Shown here: piece by piece, positions 1-13,305 of the stretch | Layout: every line of letters starts with the position of its first letter | How positions within the stretch are numbered: the stretch's first letter is position 1 | Source of the DNA: Theocolax elegans | Taxonomy: Eukaryota > Arthropoda > Insecta > Hymenoptera > Cerocephalidae | Direction of reading: 5' to 3' | NCBI GenBank assembly: GCA_026168455.1 | Contig: CM047431.1 | Span: 53,442,029 to 53,506,028, forward strand | Length of the DNA stretch: 64,000 nt | Made by a program: the position numbers and the translations under genes | Notes under the pieces: generated by a model | What the model was told of the DNA's origin: nothing | What the model saw: only the letters and a program-made list of their open reading frames with translations | The model's database searches: none

Positions 1-20
1 GCGCAGCTCGAGGGACCGAA

Positions 21-25
21 TCAGT
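21..25 (+). promoter_or_regulatory. possible arthropod initiator (TCAGT)
   Basis: TCAGT matches the arthropod initiator consensus and sits at the left end of the CpG-rich leader, about 510 bp before the start codon. No TATA box is visible in the few bases upstream. A five-base match is weak evidence, so this is only a candidate start site. Confidence 0.2.
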
Positions 26-203
26 AGCGCAGCAGCAGCCGCGGCCGACGCCGGGGTTATGACGGCCAAGTCGGGAGGCCGCCCGCGTGCCGAGTAGTTT
101 CGCCGCGACGGTAAACTCGACTCTCCTCCTTCCCCCCTCGTCCCCCCTTGTCCCCCCCTGCGTCCCCCCCTACTACCCGGGATGGCCTGCGCCTGAGGAC
201 CGC

Positions 204-338
204 CGACGCTCTCTTCTCTCTCTTCTCTCTCTCTCTTCTCTCTGTTCTCTTTCTCTCTCTCTCTCTCTTCTTCACTCTTCTCTCTCACTCTCACGCTCTC
301 TCTCTCTCTCTCTCTCTGTGTCTATCTCTCGGTCTGTC
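204..338 (+). repeat. CT-rich / (CT)n tract in the 5' leader
   Basis: About 135 bases of almost pure pyrimidine, dominated by CTCT runs broken by TTC and CAC. On the opposite strand it is a GAGAG-rich array, the type of site bound by GAGA-factor proteins in insects. Its position just downstream of a likely start site fits a promoter-proximal role, which is inferred. It may equally be a neutral microsatellite. Confidence 0.8.
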
Positions 339-533
339 GGTCCGTCTCTCTGGTGACCGTCTCGGTCTCGCTTGTGTCTATACGTGTGGTGATTTGACGC
401 GTTGAAAGGCCGAGAGTGACGGATCCGTTGGCCCGGGTGAACGTCGTGTGCACGTGCGCGAGTGCGGGACTGTTGCCCGGGGTGTCGAGCCCCCTCAGCC
501 CCGGGCTACCCGCGAGGACAGGAGTAGTGTAAG

Positions 534-666
534 ATGAGGCCGCGGGTACTGGACCGGCACCTCGTCTTCCCGACGTCCCACCTACCCGGGAGAAGCGTCT
601 GGACCAAGTCATGGTTCACCGTAGCGATCGTTTACGTCGTCACGCTCTTTCTTCTACTGCCCCAAG
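534..666 (+). CDS. first coding exon (partial) of an unidentified secreted or membrane protein
   Basis: The ATG at 534 opens a frame of 44 codons plus one base that ends at a consensus donor (AAG|GTGAGT, 666/667), so the intron is in phase 1. The ATG is the first in its frame after an in-frame TAG at 525-527. The product starts MRPRVLDRHLVF, passes through a polar, positively charged stretch (PGRSVWTKSW, about residues 19-28), then has a hydrophobic run of roughly 16 residues (FTVAIVYVVTLFLLLP, about 28-43). Basic residues before a single hydrophobic helix fit a signal peptide with a long n-region, or a type II signal anchor with a cytoplasmic amino end. No functional domain is included, so the family cannot be named. 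The open frame continues past the donor to 815, but that part turns AT-rich and low-complexity and is better read as intron. Downstream exons would lie beyond this window. Confidence 0.6.
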
Positions 667-672
667 GTGAGT
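667..672 (+). other. splice donor GTGAGT of intron 1
   Basis: AAG|GTGAGT matches the metazoan 5' splice-site consensus exactly. It falls directly after the hydrophobic segment and at the abrupt change from GC-rich to AT-rich DNA. I found no matching acceptor followed by an open, complex reading frame, so the intron may extend beyond 64,000. The nearest acceptor-like site (TTTTCCTACAG, ending about 1010) leads into a phase-1 frame that stops after about 12 codons. Confidence 0.65.
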
Positions 673-3600
673 CCATCGTCTCGTACGCGCGTTCGCCTTA
701 CCCTCCGACTTTTTTTTTCACCCTCTTCGTCCTGTCCACTCTCCTATCCTGGGGATCCATTCGTTTGTTTTACTCAACCGAGGATCGTGCGTCCCCGGAT
801 GAGGTACGCCGTTGACACGCGGATCGATGCCAAATTGATACGGGCTTTTGATACCCGATCCTCCTCGTTCAACCTGTGCGATCGTGTTATTTCGAATACG
901 CGGGGATATCTATACGTCCACCTGTTATTTATATTATACGCGCACAGCTCAACCCCGAGGTTTCGATTAACATTATAATATTTATTGTATTGCTCAATGT
1001 TTTCCTACAGCGCGTATATGTACATCGATATGTCTGCGTAATATTTAATCAATGCGATCGTTTGTTTATTATAGTTTCGACAATCGACAATCAATCGATT
1101 ACGTATACATCGTTACATACTTTTCTTTCGTTATTTCGCATTACGACGAGCAACCCATCTTATTTTAAAAACGGAGGCCCGTTCGCCCATGTGTGTCGTT
1201 CGCATTTACACATTTTCTCTCAAAAAATCATTCTATTTTTCGTTAATATATTTACATATCAATTGAAATTATACACCATTTGTATATTACATTGACCGTA
1301 ATGGCATATCTTCGTTTAAAAAAAAAACATAGTCACTCGGTTATTTACTTTATATTAATTTTATACTTTTGCATCTTTCACAATTTACTGATAAAATTGA
1401 TATACATTTATCTCGTTACGCCCAATGTTACACATGCTTATACGGACGTTATATTATACATTGCGTTACGTATACGAAAATATAACGTTTACGTGCACAC
1501 CGTCTTTTTTTTATTACATATATACAATGTGAGCAATTTAATGTATACATATTATATATTAATTTTAATCATCGGTTAATCAATTTCCCCGCGTGTACGG
1601 AGAAATTCAGCGATATAAACAAGAAATCGAACTCAACGCTCGCTTAACATTTTTCCCTTTCGTTCTCGTTCACTTGGAATTTATATAATATATATATACC
1701 GTTTTGTTGCTCCCGAGAATTCAGTGTATTCGAGCACTACTATTGGAATTTGATTCCGGATGTTTAAATAGTTTGAGTGTACTATATATATAGTACATAA
1801 ACGAGGGTGTAAAAATGAGTTGTTGCACGGTTGTAATTTTACCTCTTTTTAACGACTATACACGTTGATTTACACGTAATATATTTTTCTAGATGTTTTT
1901 TATTCTCTCTTTTTTGTTTTAATTTCTTTATCTCGAGTTGAACGCGTTGATAAACGATGATCGAATTAAAGAGGAGTAAAGAAAAAGGCGTCGCTACAAA
2001 GTGAATATACATGTATATGTATAATTTTTTCGATGATTAAGTGGCGAAAGCAACGAGTGAATAGATCTTATATTCCGAATCTCTGATCGGGGTCGGGTGT
2101 GTATAATAAACGATGTGATTCTCTCTCTCTCTCTTTTTATCTCATTCAATCGCTTCACCTTCCTTCGTTTTAGTTTAAAAAACACGAGGAAAACGTAAAC
2201 ACCACTGTTTTTACTTCAAAAAATAGTGTAACTGTAATCGTTTGAAAATTTATCACGTTCTTTTGAATTTTGTTTTTCATGGTCATATTACAATAAAATT
2301 ACGGACTTTATTAATTATTTAATTTTAAACGTACATACAGGCATTTTTTACGATGAAAATAAGTGATCATCGATATGTATACATTGTTTTTATTCGTTTT
2401 GTGCTTAATTTATAATTAATAAAGTTGTTAAGCACGGAAAAAACTAGCAATGTAATATTAAGTAGCGTATTCATTATACCTTATTAAAAGGTACTTCTTC
2501 GTATTTATGTATATATATGTATAAAATGCACGTATAATACGTTTTCAGATATTTTGTATCCAATTAGTCGAGTATACGTAGAACTTTAAACAACCTATTT
2601 TATTTCACAAACGTTGTATTTTTTTTTTCTTCCTTATCCACCACTCCCTCCCCTCGTGCTCCACCACTAGAAATTAGAGTATTCAAAAGCTATGAATGTC
2701 GTCAAATTGGTAACCTGAGTCAGATATTGCGAGTGGACAAAACTTATGTTTTTTTTCTCTTTTTAATTTTCGTGAAAATCAGTAGTGCGTCCTCGCTCTT
2801 TACGTATTTTTAAATATACTCCTTCGTTATATATATAGGTATTCGTATACCGATGGAACATTGCATAGAATTTTATTCCAACAGTTACATATTTCGTAAC
2901 AATTGTAAATGTACGCGGGTGTATGTATATATATATATACATGGCGTAATGTGCATTAAAATTACAATTCACATTGTTATTAACGCGCATTAATAAATCC
3001 AAATATAGATGTGTATATATATATATATATGTATATGTATATCTATGATGGAAATTATAATTCGGTTTTAATCGTAAGTTAAAAGATGGCGTTATGCTCA
3101 CTTTAAACGTTCATAAATGCAGTTATATATACCATACATATATTTAACAATGTAAACGCGTAGTTAATTAATTTAACCTTTTACGCTGTTAAACGTTAAA
3201 AAATAATGATAAGTATAACTAGTTGGATGGGACGACGTATGTGTGCGTGTATGTGTATACGTATCTATAATTCAAAATTAAAATTTAATTATATTGAAAG
3301 GTATTATTAACGAAAATCAATATGGTGTATTGTTGATTCTGTTATATTACCATGTTTCTAATCGATATATACAGCTCCGTTTTATCATTTATTTCAATGA
3401 ACCAGCTTTTTCTTACGGGATTTGTAGCGCATTTTGTGAATTAACGACCCAGTCCGGATACATTTGACAAAAAAAAAAAAACAAAAAAGGTGAAGCGAGA
3501 AAAATAATGTAATCCGAGTGGCACTTCGGTGCTTTTTCGTTCTGACGGGTGAATTTGCATTTTCTCTTTTGAATAATTACAGTGTCTATTTCTTACCGTT

Positions 3601-6600
3601 TCCTTTTATCAAAATTACCTCTTTATTTTTTTAACGAAAAAAGAAATGATATCCTTCTCTTTTTTTTTTTTTATCTTATTAACGTAGTCCGCGTTTGAAC
3701 AGTTTGGTGCTCCGAGTTCGGTGAACGCGTATCAATGCATATAGAGTTGCATTGTGGATGCTTTACAACAATATTTACATTTTTTTTTGTCATATTACAC
3801 ATTGGTATTTTCTTCGACGCGATGTCACGGGAAATGTGTATTTTTGTCTATTCGTTGTTTAACTATATATATTTATAGCGTACATCTCAACGGTATAACA
3901 CAATTGCACATCAAATCCGCTTGCTCATACGTACAATTTCGAAACGCTCCCTCGAACGAATATTAACCGCGATTAACCGAATTTTCCAGATTTGCCATTA
4001 ATCCCCGAGCTCGACGCGCAATTAACGTCCCGCAGAATTAAATCGCGGTAATCGTTTTTGTTACCCCTTTACGGAAAATTCAAGATATCCGATCCGCGGT
4101 GACAACTACGTCCGATTCCACGTGAGCTTAATCAATTGAATTGACCGTTTCTTTTGGTATCGCCTGGGTATAACCGAGGTACACACGGACGCGAGAGGAG
4201 GAAAAAAAAAGGAGCATTGCACTTTGCCGGGGAAAAAAGTTTTTCCAATGGCTCGAAATTAAATCTCGCGCAGGTTTCCGCAGGACAAGAAAGATGTCGC
4301 GCGAGAGTTTTATAAAAGTTCGAACGGATTCTTTCGCGGATGGACGACGAAAGAGAGAGAGAGAGAGAGAGTGAGAGAGAGAGAGAGATACAAGGAACTT
4401 TTGGAGCGCAATTTTAACTCGTTCCATCCTTAAAAAGAATAATTTTTTTTATAACATTGCGTTTCCCAAAGTTTATTGATTTATCTTATTGGCATTTATT
4501 GCATTCCTACGGATTAATGGTATATCGGTTAAGATATTTGCAAAATAAATTTTCACCCTCTATACGGACGATAATGAAGATACGCGAGTATGACCTAATT
4601 GTTTAAAACATTCACTTTTTAAGTTATTAATCGTACAAAATGCATTTGTCGGTGCGGTGCATTCATCATCGGATTCGTGTTATATATTATAGAATGTATC
4701 CATCGATTTCGTTGGGAAAAAATTAATACCGTTATAATTGTAATAAGGATTAGATTCTATTATATAAGGCGAACCTAATAAATTACCAGTTCTTTGGCGT
4801 TTCCTCGAAAGTTATATATATATACGATGTGAATTAATTTATCTCCTTCGTTATCAAAAACGTTTAGAGTCGATTCGACGTTTCGAATTTGAGACCAATT
4901 GACAATGGATTTTTAACGAAGTCATTAATTTCTCCATCGAATACGATCCGCATCCTCCGAACTATATTATTAATTTCGAAGAGCATTAATTAACGTTTCA
5001 TTACGAATAATTGCGTTCGAAAAATAATTCAAAAGAATTGGCTATTCTTTCGCCCCCATTTAATCATATATCCTTGCGTCTTCATTACGGAGACTCGTTA
5101 CAAAAGCTTAACGAAGCTATTGAAAAGATTAACAGGGACAAATAAAAATTTTTATCCGCCGTGTAAAGTGCACGAACGGTGTTTGTCATCGTTTCTATTC
5201 GTTTTTTTTTTTTTTTGCGTAAATGAAAAGCGAGTATAAAACCTAGAAGAGGAAGAGAAGGCAACCCGTAACGCACTTTTAATTGAAAGCGCGCGATAAG
5301 AATTCAACTCGGCCAAACGTAACAGCCCTCGTATATCGTTTGGTATAATTGCTAAGTTTTTTATACTCTCTTTCTCTCTCTCTCTCTCGCATTGTTGCCT
5401 CGGTGATGCGTATCAATTTTCTTTTATCTCTTCGCAACTGAATTTAATATTTATTTTAGGTATTTATTTTTTTTGTCACTTTTGCGGTTGATCGTCGGTA
5501 ATTAATAATTATACTAAATTTTTTGTTGATCTTTTGGCAGATCCACGTGACTTTTATACAACCATTTTTCAGTATATATAAATAGATTTCTAAGATTTTT
5601 CGTTACGAACGATATAAGACGATTTCTCGTTTCTTCATTTAGTATATATGCGGGCGAGACTAATAGATTAATGTTCTTTTCCGTTAATTATAATTATATA
5701 GACGCTGTATAAATGTTGAGCGTACATTTTTATATCTCTTAGTGGGTGGTAAATGACGCGATGGTAATCGAGTGTTAAGTTAGGTGTGGGCTGATATATG
5801 TATATAAATCGTATTACGAAGTTATAATGAATGAGGTGCGGTAGAAGAGAATTAGTATATAGGTTAGGTTAATTTATCAGATGTCTTTTATACCCCTATT
5901 CTTAAGAAAATGTGGTGGTATTTTCAAAAAGGTTCCGGAATGTCCTCGAATTGTTCCTCATCGTTTTCTAAAACCACGTTCAGTTGATTCACGCGAAATT
6001 TACTTTCGTATTTTACCTAAAACAATTCAATTATCATCAATATTACAAACGAAACGCTATAAAAAATGTATTGGTTATACTTGTGTACACTTAATCTCCA
6101 AATGAATGAACGAATGAAAAAAAAAAAAGTTAATTTCGTAAAAAATTCTAAATAATAAAAGCAAACGATCGACTCTATAAAAAGAGTATACAATCAGATT
6201 TTCAATAGCTCTTTACAACCGGTGCGCTCTTCGATCGTAAAACAACAAACGCAAATGCACTTATAAAAATGTATATAATATTGAATGGAATCTCCAGCGT
6301 TTGACCAATAATTTAGATAAAAAGAGAGAGGAGAGGGTTTCTCTCTCTCTCTCCTCATCTATACTCGCAATCAAATTTTCCAACGAACCGGGTGTGTTAA
6401 CTTTTTTGTTTTTATCAGCGGCGTAATAAATGTGTATATATACCCGGGAAACTCCGGAGTGCGAAGCCTGTAGCGAAAATACAATGAACCGCGCGAGTAT
6501 AGTTTGGTGGTGGTCGGAGTACCCGGACGAGGAGGGTGTTGCGGAAAAACCGTACCCGGATGAGGATATAAAAAACTGTTTGCCGCTCGTAACGCGGGGG

Positions 6601-7311
6601 ATATTACTACTGTGTCCGGCTTTATACATCAGTTAACCTCTCGATTGCCGGTCGGCCTCGATGTAAACGAGCTTACAAGCTTTATAACTGCCTCGGAACC
6701 GTAATCCTCCGAAGCCTTCGTTAGTATCGTATAAAAGGTGGAAACGAATTTGTTACATTGCCGAGGTTTTAATGACGAGTCGAATTTACTCTCTTGATTT
6801 CCCTCGTTTTATACCCTCTCTACCTAGATTTATCGATTTCTATTCCGATCCTCGATTTCTTCCTATTTCTCCTTCTTTCTCTTTAGTTTTTTCTTCTTCT
6901 TTTTTTACGAGAACGCTGAATGTTACGGGAAACGTTGAAACGTCGATTGTGACGATGCGAGTCAGATTTTCTGATTCATCTGTATACCTATTTTTACGTG
7001 TCGACTTGTCATTTACGCGATAGTTGTTGCATCCAATAATTAAATAAGGGGCTTGAAAATAAAGGACGGAAAAAAATTTGTTCTTAATGTGCCTGCACTA
7101 TTAATAATTGTTAATCTAAATATACTTCGTGGTACTTACACGCGTTCGAAGTGTTAACCCCCAATCGTATCCTCATAATTATTGATCAGTCTAATAATAT
7201 TGTGCTTTTTATAGTGTTATATTATAGTTTTTAGTTGGTACATTGAATAATCAATAGTCGCCGATTCGGCAATAAAATCATTATTTATAAATACACACGA
7301 GCAATTTTTTT
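673..7311. other. AT-rich presumed intron, no gene seen
   Basis: AT-rich sequence with many short TA runs, poly-T/poly-A tracts (for example about 3470, 3660 and 5205) and a (GA)n tract at 4351-4389. Open frames are short, low-complexity (Tyr/Ile/Ser-rich) and mostly read through repeats. I see no inverted-repeat element, RNA gene or exon-like segment. A GC-richer patch at about 6430-6700 contains a 68-codon open frame with no recognisable similarity. Confidence 0.6.
4351..4389. repeat. (GA)n microsatellite
   Basis: Nearly perfect GA repeat interrupted once by GTGA. Confidence 0.9.
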
Positions 7312-7891
7312 CCTCGACTAGTCGTATATTCAAATTTTAAAATGTACCAAATTTTAGAAGCACACTGAATATAATTTGTTACACGGTTATTCTAACCGCG
7401 AGAACTAAAATTTTTTCATTATATCTTCAATATTACCCATTTATCAGAAATGTATTTATCTCACAATCTGTTATTGCAACGGAGTTAACCATTAAAAGTA
7501 ACATTGATTGGAATTTTCGCCTAGAATCTTATATTCACTTCGACAATCTTGATAAAAAAAATTTTAGGATTCGTAAAATACACGAGAACGTGGACCTTTA
7601 AAATAAGAAAATCATCTAAAAGTCTAAAACGAACCAAGGGATTTACAGTCGTTACAATATCGTAATTGGCTTGCATATTGGTAAACGTTACAGTTTAAAC
7701 AGTCACAAAAACATCGAAATATCTTGTAGGTAATTGTGAAAGAAATTGTAAATTCTCATTTTTTGCGGTTAGAATAACTGTTCAATAAATTATTTTCAAG
7801 AGTTGAACATTTTTATCTGAACTCTAAAAGTATTGTTAGGCTATATCTAAAATTTAGTAAATTTTAAAATTTTGACCGTACCACTCGACGG
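7312..7891. mobile_element. inverted-repeat MITE-like element
   Basis: The two ends are imperfect inverted copies. The left arm (about 7312-7402) has AAATTTTAAAATGTACC, then AAATTTTAGA, then GGTTATTCTAACCGC. The right arm (about 7766-7891) carries the same three blocks in reverse complement and in the mirrored order. The right arm has about 40 extra bases between blocks. There is no coding capacity. I infer an old non-autonomous DNA transposon; termini and target duplication are uncertain. Confidence 0.55.
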
Positions 7892-10117
7892 TTATACATG
7901 TATATTATAAGTAAAGCGATCAAAGAGGAAATGCATTAAGGTAAAATACCCAGTACTTGAAAAATATTTAAAAAATTGGATCGAAATTTGGACAAGGATT
8001 AGTAACTGATTAGTTATCTGTTATTTGTATTAATTATAATTAAAGCAATCCAATTATATCAAAATTATTTTAGTTTAAACCTTAATTTATTGTAATACTT
8101 ACGCAATGAATGTTTTCGAGGTTATGTTTTTTTTCTAACCATCGTAATTATGGACATGAGTTGAATTTAGAATGCGCGAAATTTAAATATCTAATTATCG
8201 GGTCAAATCGATGTATGAGTACTATTCCGCACGAAAAATTGTGTCTAACTACCACGATTTTATATACGCAGTTTTTTAAACATTACTTTATATACTACTC
8301 AGACCGTAAATCTTTTTATTTTGGTAAATATTAATTAATTTTACATACAATTTGACATTATTCGTTTAATAATACTAAATATTTTTTTATAAATGATTTT
8401 AAATGACTTGCTTGTTAATATTTACTAAAAGAATACACAGTCAAAATTATCACTAATCGCTAAATATAAACTTAACACCAAATATAATAATTTTTAACGT
8501 ACGATATATTTATTTGAACTTTGTCACCGTATGGTAAATAAAATGAATTCGTCGCTAATAACGGAACAAACGAATTAATACGATCGGGATAAGGTAACAC
8601 TAGAATAATGAATTTTAAAATACAAAGCTAATAAAACATCCGAAATCGATGGTTATCCATCCGAATTACACAGCGAAATATATACTTGCACTTGACAATA
8701 TCGAATTTGCAATTTAGCATCAATAAACTCTCGGCGATAAGGTATTCGAACAATAGCACGTTATTCCATTATGAGGTTCGTATAATAATGAAAACACAAA
8801 GTATTTCTTTACATCGCGAAAACCCGATGTTATTCTATCAGTCATCCGATGAAGATAGTCCATGCGTGATTACCGTTGTGCTGTCGTCGTCGTCGTTGTT
8901 GTTTTTTTTTGTCGACCGATATCATCGCATTAAGCTGTCAGGACGGGGCTATTGAAAAAACTTTATTATCCGCAGCTTACGCGGAAATCCCCAAATTGTT
9001 ATTACGAGCAGTAGGAAATCCGGTGAATCGTACATGCAAAAAAAAAAAAAAATTTTTTTCCACTTCATTAATAACAGCCGTAGTACAATATCCATCGGTT
9101 CGTAATAGTCCTTATAATATGCTACAAATTTCGTTGTTCTAGAGATATAAAAATAAGATCGGGTTTAATCTCTCTTTTAAAATACGAAAATCCGTATATA
9201 TATATCTCTATTCGTCCGTTAGCGAACATTTCGACCTCCAGTCCGAGCCAAATCAATCATTTCGACAACTCTACTGTAATTCCAAATTCTCAGCTTCGGC
9301 AAAACTGGACTACGCGTGTATATATATATATAACATCTATAGATAACGATCGAAAGTATAAATTATATCCACCAGAGATGTCGATAGCTCATAATCTTAG
9401 AGTGGCCGTGCTAATTCAGCGAAAACAAATTTTCCACGGAGGAAAAAAAAAATTGTTTTTCCCGTTGTGAGATATATAACGCATTAGGAGCGAGCAATGC
9501 TTGCATCGATTTCCTCCGAAACGCGACAAACACATTAATTCCCTACAAATTTTCACGATGAAATTCACCAAATAATTTCTTGAAAATATCTCGATATGTA
9601 TTATTTTAAAACATACTGTTGAAAACACACCTCGATATTTTATACGTTAATTCTAAAAAATTGTCCAACACGTCGCTTATCACTTAACGTAATGACTAAA
9701 GATGAACAACGGAAAAATTGTTCTTAATAATTTATAATAGACTGTGCGTTAGAGAGCGCGAGTATATATATATAGGAACTATCGAGGATTTTCTCATAAT
9801 TTCGAAAAAAAAATAAAAATATGAAAAGTGCATACAAGTAAAACAAAGGAGATGCATTGGAAGTCGATATTTTCATTCTTGAGCCGCGCTGGTAAATGGA
9901 CATGACGAATAATTGAAATTACAATGTTTTGTTGTCGGGAATGTCTACAGTATAAATAGTTAATATATATACATATATAATACACACGTTTCGACTGTGA
10001 TCGAGACTTTTTTTTTTTATATTATAACTAAGTACGTAGATAATTTGAAAGTTTTCGTTGTTCGAGCGTAATGAAATATAGTTTTAGAAATACTTTTTAA
10101 TTCATATTCACGCACAT

Positions 10118-10120
<3 letters not shown>

Positions 10121-10148
<28 letters not shown>
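10121..10148. repeat. (CA)n microsatellite
   Basis: Perfect CA dinucleotide repeat. Confidence 0.95.
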
Positions 10149-10151
<3 letters not shown>

Positions 10152-11218
10152 GCGTGTATGTGCTTTTTTTAAAATTCATAAAGATAGTTTGTATACGATA
10201 TTAATTTTTATTACCATCTCAATGTTACGTTCGCTAACGTAATCGTTAAACTTTATCCGCAATAAATTCTATCGGTTCCTCTTGTATATTTATAAAATAA
10301 TAATTGTTTTTTTAACGAAAGCCAGACATTAGACTTTACTATTTAAATGCTGCAAAAAAGCACGCCCGTCAGTGTCTACTTAATGCTTTCAAATGAAATA
10401 CAAATTTTTTAACCTTATTTATTTCAAAAGTTGGTACTGCTCACTCTTGTCTTGTGCAGCAAAAAATAAGTTATGAAAATATGTTAAAAAAAGAATCGTG
10501 GTAATTCACGAAAGAGCAGAAAAGAAAATGATGTCGTAAACTTGAAAAACTAGAAGTAGACGATATAATTTTCTTCTGCTGTGTTTCAGTTACGAAATCC
10601 TATTCAAAGCGATATAGGTGTCATGCAAAATCGTGAACAATAACTCGTAAGACCCCTTTTGAGATACGAATGAAAATAAATATAAAATTGTTTTTGTAAA
10701 TAATTTAATCCGAAGATTCGATTTCGCAAAGTACCACCCCTCGTCGTGTGTATGATAAAATAGGGGGTTATCACGAGGGGACGTATTTTTCACTGGGAAA
10801 ACGAAAGGAGTACAATCGTACAGAGATATATATTTTACGAAATAATCCGTCGTGGTCGCGATCGTGCAACAACCTGCACGAGAAAACGATCAAAAAGATA
10901 CTCGTAAACGTCAATATCTGTTAAAAAGATATCTAATTTTTGTTTCGTTAAAAGAGTAGAGAAAAGAAAAAGGAAGTATGTAGGAGCAACAACTGTCAAA
11001 CGTCTTGAAATCGAATTTCTGTTAGCAAATTTTTCGACAATCCACACTCGAAACTCGTTGAAGATATTTATTTTTCTTAGACCCGCGTATATACCACTCG
11101 CCAGACCGAATTCTTCGTGTGAACACTTGCACACACGTATATCTATACCAAGAGAGAACGAACAAATTCAATCTAAATGCGACGATGGCAACGAGTGTCG
11201 AGATTGCATCCTACACTC

Positions 11219-11222
<4 letters not shown>

Positions 11223-11262
<40 letters not shown>
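11223..11262. repeat. (CT)n microsatellite
   Basis: Perfect CT repeat of about 40 bases, followed by GA/CT-rich sequence. Confidence 0.95.
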
Positions 11263-11267
<5 letters not shown>

Positions 11268-11637
11268 CTCTCCTCGATAATAAATCGCAACAACTCGAGC
11301 GCGAGAATAACCCACCCGCTTATCCGGCTTTTCTGTCCCTCGCGCGCCTCGAGGAAATCGATATTTCCGCCTCACTCACGCACGACCCAAAAGAACTACT
11401 CTCCTGCGTTCAAAATTAAACGTGCGTAGGACCGACGATCTGTGGTTTCTCGCGTTACGCATTAAAATCACACCTTTCTCCTCTCTTTTCCTCTCTATAT
11501 ATCGTATCAATTATTAATAAGTATTAATAGTAATATAAGAAATCGTTACGGAATTCCTACAAATTAATATATATCTTCGAATTTTTTGAAATTCAAAGTA
11601 ACAATAGCACGACCAGATGTATAATTGTGTATACGAG

Positions 11638-12882
11638 GCATTCCATACCAAATCAGCAAAGAAACAAACGTTTAGATGCTTTACTTATAGATATGACAAA
11701 AGTTATTAATAACCATAAAACACATATTTTCCTGTTTAACTCAAAATATATGCATCCTACAAAAAAAGATACATACCTTTAAGATTGGACATTAGATCAA
11801 GATTTCAGTGAAATTTTAATTATAACCATTAATTGAATATTATTACATATCTATTGACATTAGCTCTCTAAAAAATCACATATTTTGATTTTTGACATTG
11901 CTCGACATAACTGATATTAGTGAAAAATATCATAGTTACTTCTAATTACATGTACTTTGTGTGTACCAAGCGGCATAGTGGCATAATTAATAGGATAAAT
12001 GTTATACACTTTTTTTTGAAAATGTGCAAAAATAAAAAAGTTTAACATGGCTGTCAGGTGTCGATGAACATGAACTTTTTCAATTCAAGATAATTAACAA
12101 TTTTAAAAATACTGATAGATTCTACTTTTCATTTGCAATAAAAAATATCAGAATCAGTTTTCTCTAGTTTCAGTTTTAGTGAATAATACCTTCATGAATT
12201 TTATTATTATACCAATATCTTTATGAATTTTTTTCTCCAAAAATATTAATTTCAGGAGTAAACTGATACATATATTTTTTATTGCAAATGAAAAGTAGAA
12301 TCTACCAGTATTTTTAAAATTGTTAATTATCTTGAATTGAAAAAGTTCATGTTCATCGGCAACTGACAGCCATGTTGAACTTTCATATTTTGTTCAGTTA
12401 GCTTTTCAGAAAAAATGTATACCTCTTATCCTATTGATTTTGCCACTAAGCCACTTCGTTTACAGAAAGTACATGTAATCAAAAGTATCTGTGATTCTAT
12501 TCATAAATATCAGTTTTGCCGAACAACGTCATAAATCAAAATATATGATTTTTTAGAGAGCTAATGTCAATAGATATGCAATAATATTCAATTAATGGTT
12601 ATAATTAAAATTTCATTGAAATCTTGATGTAATGTCCAATCTTAAAGATATCTATCATTTTTTTGTAGGATGCACATGTTTAGATAGTTATAAAGTAATG
12701 AAAATTGGTCATATATAAGTGGAAAACAGGAAAATATGTGTTTTATGGTTATTAATAACTTTTGCCATATCTATAAGTCAAGCATCTAAAAATTTGTATA
12801 CGTATTCTAGGTTTAAAAAGAAATTGTATAGCAGAATATCAATAATTTTTAAATTTTCATCTGCTGATTTGAAATGGAATGC
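11638..12882. mobile_element. foldback element of about 1.25 kb
   Basis: An almost complete palindrome. GCATTCCAT and AAATCAGC open the left arm and return as GCTGATTT and ATGGAATGC at the right end. Longer mirrored blocks include the segment around 11690-11735 (TTATTAATAACCATAAAACA) matching 12720-12770, and the GAACATGAACTTTTTCAATT block (about 12065) matching about 12337. The centre is near 12,240, so each arm is roughly 580 bases. The arms differ by scattered substitutions, so it is not a recent assembly fold. It carries no convincing open frame. I infer a non-autonomous foldback DNA transposon. Confidence 0.8.
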
Positions 12883-13305
12883 TCCATATGTACGTCGAGA
12901 GCACTATCCGAGAGAGTCTATCTGTTCGTTTCAAAGTTTTGACAAGGTTCAGTAATATCGTATATATACACACCATTAAATGTTTTCCATAAGAATTGTG
13001 TATGATGTTTGCTAAAAGTTTCGGAAAAGCAAAGGTTCTATACGAACCTAACTAAACTTTGGTATGTATATACAGTTGTGCATCATGCCAACAATTTTGC
13101 ACGTATATGCTTTTTCAACAGTTGGCAGCCGTTGCACTGCCATTTTTTGGTCGATCTTGTATATCTAAGCGCTTGTAGCTCCGACCAACTAGGTCATCGG
13201 TGACCAAACAATTAATTACCAAACGTTTCCCTGATTCTTCAACGACGATTCTCATTACGCATTCAAGATCTCTGAATGAAATACACTCCGAAAAAATGCG
13301 ATATT
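12883..13305. other. spacer between two inverted-repeat elements
   Basis: No gene seen. A 64-codon open frame (13009-13203) has no recognisable similarity and no splice context. Confidence 0.4.

Larger units (their letters stand above)
1..533 (+). other. 5' leader / promoter-proximal region of the first coding exon
   Basis: This GC- and CpG-rich stretch contrasts sharply with the AT-rich DNA after position 700. It lies directly upstream of the only convincing coding start. It contains GCAGCAGCAGC near 30-40, a C-rich tract (about 125-180), a long CT tract and further CpG-rich sequence up to the ATG. An in-frame stop (TAG, 525-527) lies three codons before the ATG at 534, so the reading frame does not extend upstream. 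I infer that most of it is transcribed 5' UTR. The true transcription start could be in the first tens of bases or left of the window. Short open frames across the CT tract are low-complexity and not credible as proteins. Confidence 0.55.
7892..11637. other. AT-rich presumed intron with simple repeats
   Basis: No gene seen. It contains a (CA)n tract at 10121-10148, a GTC/GTT tract near 8878-8902, poly-A near 9037, a small GC-rich hairpin (CCCCTCGT with ACGAGGGG, about 10737-10781) and a (CT)n tract at 11223-11262. Open frames here are short and low-complexity. Confidence 0.55.

Noticed and set aside
1000..1050. Acceptor-like TTTTCCTACAG as a second exon
   Set aside because: The phase-1 frame after it meets a stop after about 12 codons and the sequence is AT-rich and repetitive.
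6430..6636. 68-codon open frame in a GC-richer patch
   Set aside because: Short, with the first codons in a TA repeat and no recognisable similarity or exon boundaries.
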